Assembly: GCA_030680605.1 (NCBI GenBank)
Contig: JAUXUQ010000022.1
Span: 58,992 to 122,991 of the forward strand
DNA: 64,000 bases
Source of the DNA: Gammaproteobacteria bacterium
GTDB lineage: Bacteria > Pseudomonadota > Gammaproteobacteria > SURF-13
Direction: 5' to 3'
The notes below the pieces were generated by a model. The model worked only from the letters and a program-made list of their open reading frames with translations, was not told where the DNA came from and ran no database searches. Position numbers and translations under genes: made by a program. Position 1 is the first letter of the stretch. Each line of letters begins with the position of its first letter. Shown here piece by piece: positions 10,719-21,885 of the stretch.

Positions 10719-10759
10719 TTGCCCGCCCCATTCTTTCCGCTTGATCGAGTGAGACGCGC

Positions 10760-11230
10760 ATGAATATTACAGCCACATTGTTTGGCCAGATCGTGGCCTT
10801 CATCCTGCTCATCTGGTTTGTTAACCGGCTGCTGTGGGGGCCGCTGACCGCGATGATGAAAGAGCGTGAGAAGCGTATCGCTGATGGACTGGCCGCAGGC
10901 GAAAAGGGCCGCCACGACCTGGAGCTGGCCGAAAAGCACGCCAAAGAAGTGCTGCAGAAGGTGAAGACCCAGTCTGCCGAGATACTGGCACAGGCCGAGC
11001 GTCGCGCCAATGAGATCGTGGAAGAGTCGAAGGGCAATGCCCGCGTCGAGGGTGAGCGCATCATCACGGCAGCCAAGGCCGAGATCGAGCAGGAAGTGAA
11101 CCGCGCCAAGACCGAGTTGCGCACGCAGGTGGCGGCGATTGCCGTGGCCGGTGCGGAGAAGATTCTGGGTCGCGAGATCGATGCCAAGGCGCACAGCGAA
11201 GTGCTGAACCAGCTGGCTACAGAAATCTAG
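10760..11230 (+). CDS. atpF: F0 ATP synthase subunit b
   Basis: A 156-residue peripheral-stalk subunit: one N-terminal membrane helix ([21 protein letters not shown]) then a long charged coiled coil ending at the delta-binding end ([17 protein letters not shown]). Length equals that of E. coli AtpF. Only one b gene is present, so the stalk is a homodimer. It is separated from atpH by 14 bp. Confidence 0.96.
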   Translation: MNITATLFGQIVAFILLIWFVNRLLWGPLTAMMKEREKRIADGLAAGEKGRHDLELAEKHAKEVLQKVKTQSAEILAQAERRANEIVEESKGNARVEGERIITAAKAEIEQEVNRAKTELRTQVAAIAVAGAEKILGREIDAKAHSEVLNQLATEI

Positions 11231-11244
11231 TCCGGACACTATCC

Positions 11245-11781
11245 ATGGCCGAAAAAATCACCGCTGCCCGCCCCTACGCGCAAGCTGTATTCGAGCTGGC
11301 GCAGAGCCAGAAAGAATTGCAGCGCTGGTCGGAGATGCTGGCGCTCGCCGTCGCTGTGGCGAGTGACGACACGTTGCGCAAGCTCGTCGGTCATCCGCGC
11401 GTCCACAAGGCCCAGCTGGCCGAGCTGGTGCTGGCGGCGTGCGGCGATGGCCTGAGCGCCACCGGGCAAAACTTCATCCGCCTGTTGGTCGAAAATAGCC
11501 GACTGCCGCTGCTGCCGGAGATCGCGGCGCTGTATGAGGCGAGCCGCGCCGAGGCCGAGGGTGTGCTCAAGGTGCAGGTGACGTCGGCCTGGCCGCTCTC
11601 GAGCGCCGAAGAAGGCAAGATTGCCGCAGCGCTGAAGGCGCGCCTGCAAAGAGAAATCAAACTGACCGCGACGGTGGACAAGAGTCTGCTGGGCGGTGCC
11701 GTGATTCGCGCTGGAGACCGTGTTATCGACGGCTCGGTGCGCGGACAACTCGGCAAGCTCGCGCATGCATTGGCGCCCTGA
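11245..11781 (+). CDS. atpH: F1 ATP synthase subunit delta
   Basis: A 178-residue OSCP/delta subunit linking the b dimer to the top of the alpha3beta3 head. The N-terminal helical bundle has ARPYAQAVFELAQ; the conserved C-terminal part has LLGGAVIRAGDRVIDGSVRGQL. Length and position between atpF and atpA are as expected. Confidence 0.96.
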   Translation: MAEKITAARPYAQAVFELAQSQKELQRWSEMLALAVAVASDDTLRKLVGHPRVHKAQLAELVLAACGDGLSATGQNFIRLLVENSRLPLLPEIAALYEASRAEAEGVLKVQVTSAWPLSSAEEGKIAAALKARLQREIKLTATVDKSLLGGAVIRAGDRVIDGSVRGQLGKLAHALAP

Positions 11782-11830
11782 CCGGCAAGCACTTTAACCG
11801 AATTTCAGACTTTTATTTGAGGAAGCTTAC

Positions 11831-13372
11831 ATGAAGCTCAACCCTTCAGAAATCAGCAATTTGATCAAGAGCCGCATCGAGAATTTTGCGGTGCTCACCG
11901 AGGCGCGCACCGAAGGCACTGTGGTTTCAGTGACCGACGGCATTGTGCGCGTACACGGCCTGTCCGACGTGATGCAGGGCGAGATGATCGAGTTTCCCGG
12001 CAACACCTACGGCATGGCGCTCAACCTGGAGCGCGACTCCGTCGGCGCGGTGGTGCTGGGTGATTACGAACACATCAGCGAAGGCGACAGCGTAAAGTGC
12101 ACCGGCCGCATTCTGGAGGTGCCGGTAGGCGAGGCGCTGCTGGGTCGCGTGGTGGATGCCCTCGGCAGCCCCATCGACGGCAAGGGTCCGATCAAGACCA
12201 CACTGACCTCACCGATTGAAAAAGTAGCACCGGGCGTGATCGCACGCCAGTCGGTAAGCCAGCCGGTACAGACCGGCCTCAAGGCCATCGACGCGATGGT
12301 GCCGATTGGCCGCGGTCAGCGCGAGCTCATCATCGGTGACCGCCAGACCGGCAAGACCGCCGTGGCGGTAGACACCATCATCAACCAGAAGGGCACGGGC
12401 GTGAAGTGCGTCTATGTCGCCATCGGCCAGAAGGCATCGTCGGTGGCCGCCGTGGTACGCAAACTGGAAGAGCACGGCGCGCTGGCGCACACCATCGTCG
12501 TGACCGCCACCGCCTCGGATTCCGCCGCGATGCAGTTCATCGCACCCTACTCCGGCTGCTCCATGGGCGAATACTTCCGCGACATCGGCGAAGACGCACT
12601 CATCGTGTATGACGATCTGACCAAGCAGGCCTGGGCCTACCGTCAGGTATCGCTGTTGCTGCGCCGTCCGCCGGGCCGCGAGGCGTATCCGGGCGACGTG
12701 TTCTATCTGCACTCGCGCCTGCTGGAGCGCTCCGCGCGCGTGAACGCCGAGCATATCGAGAAGATCACCAACGGCAAGGTGAAAGGCAAAACCGGTTCAC
12801 TCACGGGCCTGCCCATCATTGAAACCCAGGCCGGTGACGTGTCGGCCTTCGTACCCACCAACGTGATCTCGATCACCGACGGTCAGATCTTCCTCGAAAC
12901 CGATTTGTTCAATGCCGGTATCCGGCCTGCCATCAACGCCGGTCTTTCCGTGTCGCGTGTGGGCGGCGCGGCGCAGACCAAGATCATCAAGAAGCTGGGT
13001 GGCGGCGTGCGTCTCGACCTGGCGCAGTACCGCGAACTTGCCGCATTCGCGCAGTTCGCCTCCGATCTCGACGAGAGCACCCGCAAACAGTTGGAGCGCG
13101 GTCAGCGCGTCATGGAGCTGATGAAGCAGAAGCAGTACGCGCCGATGAGCGTGGCCGAGTTGGCCGTATCGTTGTTCTCCGCCAATCAGGGCTTCCTCGA
13201 CGATGTTGAGGTGCCCAAGATTCAAGCCTTCGAGCAGGCGCTGCTGAGCTACATGAAGTCCAGGCAGGCTGCGTTGATGGAGAAGATCAATGCCACGGGC
13301 GACTACAACAGCGATATCGAGGCTGGTCTGCGTGCCGCAGTAACAGAATTCAAGCAAAGCGGTGCATGGTAA
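11831..13372 (+). CDS. atpA: F1 ATP synthase subunit alpha
   Basis: A 513-residue non-catalytic nucleotide-binding subunit. It begins [16 protein letters not shown]. The Walker A motif is [13 protein letters not shown] at about residues 169-181, and the DELSEED-equivalent and C-terminal helical regions are present. Length equals E. coli AtpA. A 98-bp gap with an inverted repeat separates it from atpG. Confidence 0.98.
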   Translation: MKLNPSEISNLIKSRIENFAVLTEARTEGTVVSVTDGIVRVHGLSDVMQGEMIEFPGNTYGMALNLERDSVGAVVLGDYEHISEGDSVKCTGRILEVPVGEALLGRVVDALGSPIDGKGPIKTTLTSPIEKVAPGVIARQSVSQPVQTGLKAIDAMVPIGRGQRELIIGDRQTGKTAVAVDTIINQKGTGVKCVYVAIGQKASSVAAVVRKLEEHGALAHTIVVTATASDSAAMQFIAPYSGCSMGEYFRDIGEDALIVYDDLTKQAWAYRQVSLLLRRPPGREAYPGDVFYLHSRLLERSARVNAEHIEKITNGKVKGKTGSLTGLPIIETQAGDVSAFVPTNVISITDGQIFLETDLFNAGIRPAINAGLSVSRVGGAAQTKIIKKLGGGVRLDLAQYRELAAFAQFASDLDESTRKQLERGQRVMELMKQKQYAPMSVAELAVSLFSANQGFLDDVEVPKIQAFEQALLSYMKSRQAALMEKINATGDYNSDIEAGLRAAVTEFKQSGAW

Positions 13373-13470
13373 AAAACAGATACAAGATACAAGTGGAAAG
13401 ATACAAGTAAAACCAAAAGCAGGGTTTTACTTTTCTCTTGTACCTTTAACCTTTTCTCCGGGTTTTTAAT
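13373..13470. repeat. Intergenic inverted repeat B (atpA-atpG gap)
   Basis: AAGTAAAACC (13405-13414) and GGTTTTACTT (13423-13432) are perfect 10-bp arms around an 8-nt loop. To the left, GATACAAG occurs three times within 13379-13408 (the second copy overlapping the first); to the right CTTGTACC extends the dyad. A one-armed relative of this sequence occurs in reverse at about 16344-16372, before glmU. Confidence 0.6.
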
Positions 13471-14334
13471 ATGGCTGGCAGCAAAAAAGAAATACGCACC
13501 AAGATCAAGAGCATCAAGAACACGCAGAAGATCACGCGTGCGATGGAGATGGTTGCGGCTTCAAAAATGCGCAAGGCGCAGGAGCGCGTGCGTGCTGCAC
13601 GCCCCTATGCTGCCAAGATGCGCAACGTGATCGGCCATCTGGCCCACGCCCATCCGGAATACAAGCATCCCTATTTGCAGGAACGCACGGTCAAGCGCAT
13701 CGGTTTTATTGTGGTGTCGTCCGACCGCGGGCTGTGTGGCGGCCTGAACACCAACCTGTTCCGTGCCGCGCTGGCCTCGATGCGCGACTGGAGCAAACAG
13801 GGTGTGCAGGTGGATATATGTACTGTAGGCACCAAGGCCGCAGGCTTTTTCAAGCGCTTTGGCGGCAACATCATCGCGGAGAAGTCGCACCTGGGCGATG
13901 CGCCCGGCCTGGCCGACCTGATCGGCGCGGTGAAGGTGATGCTGGATGCCTACAACAGTGCGCACATCGATCGTCTGTATCTGGTCTATAACAATTTCGT
14001 CAACACCATGGTGCAGAAGCCGGAACTTCAGCAGATGCTGCCCGTCGTGCCGGACACCGATGAAACGCTACACCATCACTGGGATTACATCTACGAGCCC
14101 GAATCGAAAGAAGTGCTGACCCATTTGCTGACGCGCTACGTCGAGTCGCTGGTGTATCAGGGCGTGCTGGAGAATATTGCCTCCGAGCAGGCCGCGCGCA
14201 TGGTGGCCATGAAGAGCGCGTCGGACAACGCGGGCGAGCTGATCGGCGATCTGCAGCTGGTCTACAACAAGGCGCGTCAGGCCGGCATTACGCAGGAATT
14301 GTCAGAAATTGTGGCCGGTGCAGCAGCAGTATAA
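13471..14334 (+). CDS. atpG: F1 ATP synthase subunit gamma
   Basis: A 287-residue central-shaft subunit. The N-terminal helix has the family start MAGSKEIR-like [19 protein letters not shown] with [18 protein letters not shown]. The C-terminal helix reads [18 protein letters not shown] and [19 protein letters not shown]. Length equals E. coli AtpG. It rotates with the c-ring and drives conformational change in beta. Confidence 0.97.
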   Translation: MAGSKKEIRTKIKSIKNTQKITRAMEMVAASKMRKAQERVRAARPYAAKMRNVIGHLAHAHPEYKHPYLQERTVKRIGFIVVSSDRGLCGGLNTNLFRAALASMRDWSKQGVQVDICTVGTKAAGFFKRFGGNIIAEKSHLGDAPGLADLIGAVKVMLDAYNSAHIDRLYLVYNNFVNTMVQKPELQQMLPVVPDTDETLHHHWDYIYEPESKEVLTHLLTRYVESLVYQGVLENIASEQAARMVAMKSASDNAGELIGDLQLVYNKARQAGITQELSEIVAGAAAV

Positions 14335-14366
14335 TGCCGCACGTTAATTAACGAATTTTAATTTAA

Positions 14367-15764
<1,398 letters not shown>

Positions 15765-15874
15765 AGACAGTGGCGAGTGGATAGCAGCTAGTAGCGAGTA
15801 ATGTACTTCCTCGCCACTAGCCACTCGTAACTCGCTACTTGTATAAATGAAATCAAAGGCAAAATAGGTTAACC
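15765..15874. repeat. Intergenic inverted repeat C (atpD-atpC gap)
   Basis: The left half has AGTGGCGAGTGG and AGTAGCGAGTA (15769-15810); the right half has TCGCCACTAGCCACTCG and ACTCGCTACTT (15811-15840), its imperfect reverse complement. The unit is built from variants of AGTGGCGAGT/AGTAGCGAGT. The same units, with A for G changes, build the repeat in the glmU-glmS gap. It is likely a stem-loop in the atp mRNA. Confidence 0.65.
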
Positions 15875-16297
15875 ATGGCCATGACACTGCATCTGGATAT
15901 CGTAAGCGCCGAGGCGGAAATATTTTCCGGGCCGGCGGAGATGGTATTTGCGCCCGCTTCGCAAGGCGAGGTCGGTATTCTGCCGCGTCATACGCCGTTG
16001 CTGACCACGCTCAGGCCGGGCGAGGTGCGGGTGAAGATTCCAGATGCTGAAGAGCAGGTGTTTTACGTCTCCGGCGGCATACTGGAAATCCAGCCACACG
16101 TGGTGACTATCTTGTCCGATACCGCACTGCGCGCCCACGACGTGGATGAGGCCGCCGCGCTGGAGGCCAAGCAGCGCGCCGAGCAGGGCATGCGCGACCG
16201 CAAGTCCGATATCGACTACGCCCAGGCCCAGGCCGAGCTGGCCGAGGCCGTGGCGCAATTGCAGACCATTCAGCGTCTGCGCAAAAAGGGCCGCTGA
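15875..16297 (+). CDS. atpC: F1 ATP synthase subunit epsilon
   Basis: A 140-residue epsilon subunit: N-terminal beta sandwich ([42 protein letters not shown]) and a C-terminal helical hairpin ([15 protein letters not shown]). It connects gamma to the c-ring and can inhibit ATP hydrolysis. It closes the atp operon; glmU follows after 81 bp with a short palindrome. Confidence 0.96.
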   Translation: MAMTLHLDIVSAEAEIFSGPAEMVFAPASQGEVGILPRHTPLLTTLRPGEVRVKIPDAEEQVFYVSGGILEIQPHVVTILSDTALRAHDVDEAAALEAKQRAEQGMRDRKSDIDYAQAQAELAEAVAQLQTIQRLRKKGR

Positions 16298-16309
16298 TAC
16301 AACGTGTAG

Positions 16310-16335
16310 GTCGGATCAAGCGCAGCGGATCCGAC
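16310..16335. repeat. Dispersed-type palindrome, possible atp operon terminator
   Basis: Perfect 8-bp arms GTCGGATC and GATCCGAC enclose AAGCGCAGCG. This GC-rich palindrome with a GCGMAGCG loop is a pattern widespread between genes in gammaproteobacteria. A T-rich stretch lies about 20 nt downstream, so it may attenuate transcription between atpC and glmU. A related palindrome lies at 45585-45616. Confidence 0.5.
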
Positions 16336-16378
16336 ACGCGATGCTTGTAACTTTCCGTTTTTCTTGTATCTTGGGTCT

Positions 16379-17749
16379 ATGGGCCTCTCCGTAATTATAC
16401 TTGCCGCCGGGCAGGGTACGCGCATGCGTTCCGCGCTGCCCAAGGTGCTGCACCCGCTGGCGGGCCGGCCACTGCTGGAGCACGTCATCTACACAGCACG
16501 CCAACTACAGGCGGATCATATTTACGTGGTCTATGGCTATGGCGGCAGCGCCGTGCCGCAGGCGCTCGAACAGCTTGCCGTAGGCTGGGTGGAGCAGGCC
16601 GAGCAGCTGGGGACAGGCCATGCCGTTAGCCAGGCCATGCCGTCGGTGTCGGACGGTGACACGGTGCTGGTGCTCTACGGCGATGTGCCGCTGATCAGTG
16701 CGGCAACACTCCAGCGCCTGATCGCCGCAGTAAGCGACAACAGTCTCGGCTTGCTCACTGTGCACCAGCACGATCCGCGCGGCTATGGCCGCATTGTGCG
16801 CAATGCCGATAAACGGGTGACACGTATCGTCGAGGAGAAAGACGCGACCTCCGATGAGCGCAGCATCAGCGAAATCAATACCGGCATGATCGCCGCACCG
16901 GCAGCCCGCATGCGCGCGTGGCTCGCCAAGCTCGAAAACAACAACGCCCAGAAAGAATATTACCTTACCGACGTGATTGCGCTTGCGGTGCAGGACGGCA
17001 TCGTTATCAATACTGTCGAGCCCGACAAAGTGGCCGAGACCATGGGCATCAACAACAAGGCCCAGCTGGCCGAGCTTGAGCGCTATTATCAGCGCCACGA
17101 GGCCGAACGATTGATGCTGGAGGGCGCCACCCTGCTCGACCCGCTGCGGCTCGATGTGCGTGGCGAGTTGAGCGTGGGTCAGGATGTTACGCTGGATGTG
17201 AATGTGGTCATAGAAGGCAAGGTGACACTGGGTAACAGGGTGCGCATCGGGCCACAGGTGGTGATTCGTAATGCCAGCATCGGTGATGACGTCGAGATAC
17301 TCGCCCACTGTGTGATTGAAGATGCGGCAATTGGGGCCGGGTGTCGTATCGGGCCATTCGCGCGCATCCGCCCTGAAACCAAACTGGCCGCTGGCGTGCA
17401 TATCGGTAATTTCGTTGAGATCAAGAAATCCAGGGTAGGTGCAGGCACCAAGATCAATCATCTGAGTTATATCGGCGATGCCACCGTCGGGCGCGAGGTG
17501 AATATCGGCGCGGGCACCATTACCTGCAATTACGACGGCGCGAACAAACACCAGACGATTATCGAGGACGGCGCCTTCATCGGCTCCGACACCCAACTGG
17601 TAGCCCCGGTCACCGTGGGCGCCCAGGCAACGATCGGTGCGGGTTCAACGATTACCCAGAACGTAGCGCCAAAGGTGCTGGCGGTCAGCCGGGTGAAGCA
17701 GAGTACCGTGCCGGGCTGGAAAAGACCTGTTAAAAGCAGTGACAAGTAG
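16379..17749 (+). CDS. glmU: Bifunctional UDP-GlcNAc pyrophosphorylase / glucosamine-1-P acetyltransferase
   Basis: A 456-residue GlmU. The N-terminal uridyltransferase domain starts LSVIILAAGQGTRMRSALPK; VLVLYGDVPLI binds Mg-UDP. From about residue 250 a left-handed beta-helix of hexapeptide repeats forms the acetyltransferase, with NFVEIKKSRVGAGTKINHL and YIGDATVGREVNIGAGT. It makes UDP-N-acetylglucosamine for wall and LPS. ATG 16379 fits the family start; an in-frame TTG 15 bp upstream is less likely. It pairs with glmS downstream in the same pathway. Confidence 0.97.
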   Translation: MGLSVIILAAGQGTRMRSALPKVLHPLAGRPLLEHVIYTARQLQADHIYVVYGYGGSAVPQALEQLAVGWVEQAEQLGTGHAVSQAMPSVSDGDTVLVLYGDVPLISAATLQRLIAAVSDNSLGLLTVHQHDPRGYGRIVRNADKRVTRIVEEKDATSDERSISEINTGMIAAPAARMRAWLAKLENNNAQKEYYLTDVIALAVQDGIVINTVEPDKVAETMGINNKAQLAELERYYQRHEAERLMLEGATLLDPLRLDVRGELSVGQDVTLDVNVVIEGKVTLGNRVRIGPQVVIRNASIGDDVEILAHCVIEDAAIGAGCRIGPFARIRPETKLAAGVHIGNFVEIKKSRVGAGTKINHLSYIGDATVGREVNIGAGTITCNYDGANKHQTIIEDGAFIGSDTQLVAPVTVGAQATIGAGSTITQNVAPKVLAVSRVKQSTVPGWKRPVKSSDK

Positions 17750-17829
17750 CAAGTTGCAAGTGGCAAGAATAAAGATGAAAAAGAGTCTCTCTTGCTACTT
17801 GCTACTTGAAACTTGCTACTGAGGTATAT
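17750..17829. repeat. Intergenic inverted repeat D (glmU-glmS gap)
   Basis: The left arm AAGTAGCAAGTTGCAAGTGG begins at 17744, inside the last codons of glmU. The right half (17789-17820) contains CTTGCTACTTGCTACTTG and AAACTTGCTACT, the near-perfect reverse complement. The arms are about 25 nt around an A-rich loop. The unit AGTAGCAAGT is the A-for-G version of the unit in repeat C. Confidence 0.65.
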
Positions 17830-19662
17830 ATGTGCGGAATCATCGGGGCCGTAGCAGAACGGGACGTGATGCCCGCACTGGTCGAGGGTCTCAAGCGTCT
17901 CGAATATCGCGGCTACGATTCCGCGGGCGCGGTTGTGCTCGATGCCGGCGGCAAGCTGGCGCGGGCCCGCACAGTGGGCCGGGTGGTGGAGCTGGAGCAG
18001 CAGCTTGCCGGACGCAAGCTGCAAGGAATGACAGGCATCGCCCATACCCGCTGGGCGACACACGGCGCGCCAAGCGAGCGCAATGCGCACCCACACATTT
18101 GCCGTGGCACTGTGGCTGTGGTGCACAACGGCATTATCGAAAACCATGAGGCGCTGCGGGCCGAGCAGACGCAGGCGGGCTACGAGTTTACCTCGCAGAC
18201 CGACACCGAAGTCATTGCGCATCAACTGCACCAGCATCTGGCGCAAGGTCAATCATTGTTCGAGGCCTTGCGCGCTACGGCTGTCGAATTGCACGGCGCC
18301 TATGCCCTGGGGGTGATCGGCATCGCTGATCCTGCCCGGCTGGTGGCCGCGCGGCGCGGCAGCCCGTTGGTGATAGGCCTCGGCGAGGGTGAGAATTTCA
18401 TCGCTTCCGATGTGGCGGCACTGCTGTCGGTAACGCGGCGCTTTATCTTTCTCGAAGACGGCGACATCGCTGACATCACCCGCGACCACGTGCGCATCAT
18501 CAATGCGGTGGGTGACGAGGTCACGCGCAAGATACATGTGAGTGCACTCAGCGCCGATGCAGTAGAGCGTGGTGAGTACCGCCATTACATGCTGAAGGAG
18601 ATCTTCGAGCAGCCGCGCGCTGTGGCGGATACCCTCGAAGGGCGATTGCATGCGGGCCGGGTGCTGGAGGAGAGTTTTGGCCCGGATGCCGCCACAGTGC
18701 TGGACGTCGTCAAGCGTGTACACATCATTGCTTGTGGTACGAGCCACCATGCCGGGCTGATTGCACGGTACTGGATCGAGGCGCTGGCGGGCATCCCCTG
18801 CACTGTCGAAGTAGCGAGCGAGTTTCGCTACCGTCGCCCGGTGGTCAGCCCCGACTGTCTGGTGGTGGTGATCTCGCAGTCGGGTGAAACAGCCGATACC
18901 CTCGCCGCGCTGCGCGAAGCAAAGCGTCTCGGTTTCCGCCACTCCCTCGCCATTTGCAACGTGCCAGAAAGCTCGCTGGTACGCGAGGCGGAAATCGTGT
19001 TGATGACACACGCCGGGCCCGAGATTGGCGTTGCTTCTACCAAGGCCTTCATCACCCAACTGGTCGCGCTCATGCTGCTTACCATCGTGCTGGGGAGGCG
19101 TCATGCGCTCACGCCGGAGCTGGAAGGCAGGCTGGTTGCCCAGCTTGAGTCATTGCCGGCAAAAATCGAACAGACGCTGGCCATGAGCGATAACATCAAG
19201 CAACTCTCCGAACAATTTGCCGACAAGCACCATGCCTTGTTTCTCGGGCGCGGCGCGCATTATCCGGTGGCGATGGAGGGCGCGCTCAAGCTGAAGGAGA
19301 TTTCCTATATCCATGCCGAGGCCTATCCTGCGGGCGAACTCAAGCACGGCCCGCTGGCGCTGATAGATGCCGAGATGCCGGTGATTGCGGTGGCGCCGAA
19401 TAATGAATTGCTGGAGAAGCTCAAATCCAATCTGCAGGAGGTGCGCGCGCGTGGCGGCAAGCTGATCGTGTTTGCTGACGATGCAGCAGGCTTTAAATCC
19501 TCAGAGGGCGTGCAGGTGTTAAGCGTGCCACATGTGGAGGATGACGTATCGGCAGTAATTTATACCGTGCCACTACAGCTGCTGGCCTATCATGTCGCGG
19601 TACTCAAGGGCACCGACGTGGACAAGCCTCGCAATCTGGCGAAATCGGTAACAGTGGAATAA
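17830..19662 (+). CDS. glmS: Glutamine-fructose-6-phosphate transaminase (isomerising)
   Basis: A 610-residue GlmS. The start ATG 17830 exposes Cys2 (MCGIIGAV), the N-terminal nucleophile of the glutaminase domain; an in-frame start 24 bp upstream would bury it and is rejected. GATHTRW-like [19 protein letters not shown] is present. Two SIS domains follow ([45 protein letters not shown]). The C-terminus [12 protein letters not shown] is canonical. It makes glucosamine-6-phosphate, the first step of amino-sugar synthesis. Confidence 0.98.
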   Translation: MCGIIGAVAERDVMPALVEGLKRLEYRGYDSAGAVVLDAGGKLARARTVGRVVELEQQLAGRKLQGMTGIAHTRWATHGAPSERNAHPHICRGTVAVVHNGIIENHEALRAEQTQAGYEFTSQTDTEVIAHQLHQHLAQGQSLFEALRATAVELHGAYALGVIGIADPARLVAARRGSPLVIGLGEGENFIASDVAALLSVTRRFIFLEDGDIADITRDHVRIINAVGDEVTRKIHVSALSADAVERGEYRHYMLKEIFEQPRAVADTLEGRLHAGRVLEESFGPDAATVLDVVKRVHIIACGTSHHAGLIARYWIEALAGIPCTVEVASEFRYRRPVVSPDCLVVVISQSGETADTLAALREAKRLGFRHSLAICNVPESSLVREAEIVLMTHAGPEIGVASTKAFITQLVALMLLTIVLGRRHALTPELEGRLVAQLESLPAKIEQTLAMSDNIKQLSEQFADKHHALFLGRGAHYPVAMEGALKLKEISYIHAEAYPAGELKHGPLALIDAEMPVIAVAPNNELLEKLKSNLQEVRARGGKLIVFADDAAGFKSSEGVQVLSVPHVEDDVSAVIYTVPLQLLAYHVAVLKGTDVDKPRNLAKSVTVE

Positions 19663-19664
19663 AA

Positions 19665-19687
19665 GCCGGGACCGTAACAGACCCGGC
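19665..19687. terminator. Stem-loop between convergent glmS and mscL
   Basis: GCCGGG (19665-19670) and CCCGGC (19682-19687) form a GC-rich stem with an 11-nt loop just after the glmS stop, between two convergent genes. There is no long T-run, so termination strength is uncertain. Confidence 0.45.
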
Positions 19688-19700
19688 CAGATGTTTCTGC

Positions 19701-20000
19701 TCAGGCAGTTTTATCGAGCTTGTCGAGTCCGAGTGCCTTCACGCCGAAATACACCACCACCGCAATCACCAGGAAATCAATGACAACCGATACGAAGTGC
19801 CCTGGCAATATCGCAACGGGGCCAAGGGTAAGCGTGGGCGTTTGCAAGCCTTCGGCGGCACCCAGCGCAATGCCTATGAGCGGGTTAATGACGTCGGTGA
19901 CCAGCGCGGCCACGACCCTGGATACCGCGCCGCCCAGAATAAAACCTACAGCCAGCCCGACTACACCTTGTGTTCTTATGAAGTCCATAAAACCGTGCAT
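19701..20000 (-). CDS. mscL: MscL-family large-conductance mechanosensitive channel (short form)
   Basis: A 99-residue membrane protein. FIRTQGVVGLAVGFILGGAVS is the first transmembrane helix with the MscL-type amphipathic start. HFVSVVIDFLVIAVVVYFGV is the second helix. It gates open under membrane tension to release solutes after osmotic downshock. It is about 35 residues shorter than E. coli MscL and stops soon after helix 2 (KALGLDKLDKTA), so the cytoplasmic C-terminal helix bundle is mostly missing. It is convergent with glmS. Confidence 0.85.
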   Translation of the reverse strand: MHGFMDFIRTQGVVGLAVGFILGGAVSRVVAALVTDVINPLIGIALGAAEGLQTPTLTLGPVAILPGHFVSVVIDFLVIAVVVYFGVKALGLDKLDKTA

Positions 20001-20181
20001 GTGCCTGTCTCCCTTATCAGCCGGGAATTGAGTGGTACCGGGGGATTGGAGCAGGCAGGCGGGGTGGGGTCAACGTTTAGCGGGCAGGGGAATGTGGCGG
20101 CGAGCGAGCGCCCGCAGAGCACTGGCGCGTTGCTGGATGTTCCCGGCGGGCGGTGCGGTATTTGGCGAAAATGACAGATGA

Positions 20182-20257
20182 TGGTGGGCCGTGTGCGGAT
20201 CGAACGCACGACCAACAGATTAAAAGTCTGCTGCTCTACCGGCTGAGCTAACGGCCC
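20182..20257 (-). tRNA. tRNA-Lys (UUU)
   Basis: On the minus strand a full cloverleaf runs from GGGCCGTTAGCTCAG to GGCCCACCA, with the 3' CCA encoded. The acceptor stem is GGGCC/GGCCC, the D arm holds GCTCAGCCGGTAGAGC, the anticodon loop is CTTTTAA with anticodon UUU, and the T loop is GTTCGATCC. It lies downstream of queC, in the same direction, beyond a GC-rich hairpin. Confidence 0.97.
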
Positions 20258-20281
20258 AAATAATATAAAACGTGCTTAGTG

Positions 20282-20317
20282 CCTCGGCTCGCCCCCTTCT
20301 TCCCAGGGGCGACGAGG
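20282..20317 (-). terminator. GC-rich hairpin downstream of queC
   Basis: Arms CCTCG...CGCCCC (20282-20295) and GGGGCG...CGAGG (20306-20317) pair across a C/T-rich loop. On the minus strand it lies between the end of queC and tRNA-Lys, so it is probably the terminator of the tol-que transcript. There is no immediate U-tract; a T-rich stretch follows further on. Confidence 0.5.
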
Positions 20318-20386
20318 TGGGGATGAAGGCTGCCTATTGTAAACGTTGGCGGCGCCAAGACCAAGGTGTGTGGTACTTGCGGGCCA

Positions 20387-21088
20387 CTATTGATAGCGGG
20401 TGGGGTCTGGAATGCTGGCGGCCTTGAAGCCCGCAGCACGCAGGCGGCAGGCATCGCAGCGGCCGCAGGCACGGCCGGCGTCATCGGCGCTGTAACAGGA
20501 GACGGTGGCGGCATAGTTCACCCCGAGCCGCAGCCCTTCGCGGATGATGTCGGCCTTGCTTAAATGGATGAGTGGGGCGTGCAGGGTGCAGCGGTGGCCT
20601 TCCACCCCCGCCTTGGTGGCGACATTGGCAAGGTGCTCGAAGGCCGCGATGAACTGTGGCCGGCAGTCCGGGTAGCCGGAGTAATCCACGGCGTTCACGC
20701 CGATAAAGATGTCTCCTGCCTTTAACACCTCGGCCCAGCCCAGCGCCAGGGCCAGCAGCAGGGTATTGCGCGCCGGAACATAGGTGACAGGTATGCCAGC
20801 GCTGGGCTGCTGTGGTATGTCGATGCTGACGTCGGTCAGGGCCGAGCCACCTATGGTGCCGAGATCGACCTGGATAACTTTGTGGTCAGCGGCGCCCAAG
20901 CTGCGTGAGCAGTGTTCTGCGGCGGCCAGTTCCGCGCGGTGGCGCTGGCCATAATCAACCGCCAGGGTATGGCACTCAAACCCCAGCCCGTGGGCAATGG
21001 CCAGTGTGGTGGCCGAGTCCATGCCGCCGGAGAGCAACACGACGGCGCGGGTGTGGGCAGCTGTGAAGGGGATGATGGCGGCGCTCAT
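20387..21088 (-). CDS. queC: 7-cyano-7-deazaguanine synthase
   Basis: A 233-residue QueC. It is an ATP-dependent ligase of the PP-loop family ([18 protein letters not shown]) that converts 7-carboxy-7-deazaguanine to preQ0 for queuosine in tRNA. The C-terminal zinc site [20 protein letters not shown] is intact. [19 protein letters not shown] is a family signature. queE lies 71 bp upstream on the same strand, the usual pairing. Confidence 0.97.
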   Translation of the reverse strand: MSAAIIPFTAAHTRAVVLLSGGMDSATTLAIAHGLGFECHTLAVDYGQRHRAELAAAEHCSRSLGAADHKVIQVDLGTIGGSALTDVSIDIPQQPSAGIPVTYVPARNTLLLALALGWAEVLKAGDIFIGVNAVDYSGYPDCRPQFIAAFEHLANVATKAGVEGHRCTLHAPLIHLSKADIIREGLRLGVNYAATVSCYSADDAGRACGRCDACRLRAAGFKAASIPDPTRYQ

Positions 21089-21159
21089 GGTTATTTAAGG
21101 GTAGGGGTGTCTCTAAAAAGGATGGATTTTGCTTCTTTATAGGCGCCATTCATTATTTG

Positions 21160-21849
21160 TTATTTGCCGGGGACATTGCCCCACAAATACTTATGCAGCT
21201 GGATTTGCATACGTACCGGCAGGCGGTCTTCGAGTATCCAGTCGGCGAGCTGGGTGGGGTTGAGTTCGCCGTGGCTGGGGGAAAACAGCAGCTCGCAGTG
21301 CTGTGCCAAAGCATGCTGGGCGATGGTGGCCTTGGCCCAGTCGTAGTCGGCACGATGGCAGAGTACGAATTTGACCTGATCGCCGGGCTTGAGATGGGCG
21401 ATGTTTTCAAAACGGTTTTTCTCAGCTTCGCCGGAGCCGGGGGTCTTGATGTCCATGACCGTGGTGACGCGGGTATCGACGGGGGCGATGTCGAGTGCGC
21501 CGCTGGTTTCGAGGGATACCTGATAGCCCGCATCACACAGCGCGGACAGCAGACCGAGTGCGGCACGCTGGGCCAGCGGCTCACCGCCGGTGACGGTGAC
21601 GTAATGCGGCGTGTACGCCGCGACACGGGCCAGTACGTCGGGCAGCGTCTGCCACTCGCCGCCCTGAAACGCGTAGGCGGTGTCGCAATAGCCGCAGCGC
21701 AGCGGACAGCCGGTGAGGCGGATGAATACAGTGGGCAGGCCTACAGTGCGGGTCTCGCCCTGTAGAGAGTGGAAGATTTCGGTGATACGCAGCCGTGTCT
21801 CCTGTGGCTGCGGCGCGGAGCGTATCCCAATGTCTGCGGCAGGGTGCAT
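21160..21849 (-). CDS. queE: 7-carboxy-7-deazaguanine synthase
   Basis: A 229-residue radical SAM enzyme making CDG from CPH4 in queuosine synthesis. FHSLQGETRTVGLPTVFIRL is the QueE start region. The cluster motif is CPLRCGYC (a CxxxCxxC radical SAM site), followed by DTAYAF. HYVTVTGGEPLAQ is the conserved GGEP SAM motif. It is 36 bp from cpoB on the same strand and so may be part of the tol-pal transcript. Confidence 0.97.
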   Translation of the reverse strand: MHPAADIGIRSAPQPQETRLRITEIFHSLQGETRTVGLPTVFIRLTGCPLRCGYCDTAYAFQGGEWQTLPDVLARVAAYTPHYVTVTGGEPLAQRAALGLLSALCDAGYQVSLETSGALDIAPVDTRVTTVMDIKTPGSGEAEKNRFENIAHLKPGDQVKFVLCHRADYDWAKATIAQHALAQHCELLFSPSHGELNPTQLADWILEDRLPVRMQIQLHKYLWGNVPGK

Positions 21850-21885
21850 GTGCTCATTTTACACCCTGCCACAACGGGTTTTGCG

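Noticed and set aside
16505..17596. Open frame of 363 codons opposite glmU
   Set aside because: It is a shadow of glmU in the reverse direction without any recognisable domain.
17806..17829. Earlier in-frame start for glmS
   Set aside because: It would place residues before the catalytic Cys2, and part of it lies in the intergenic repeat.
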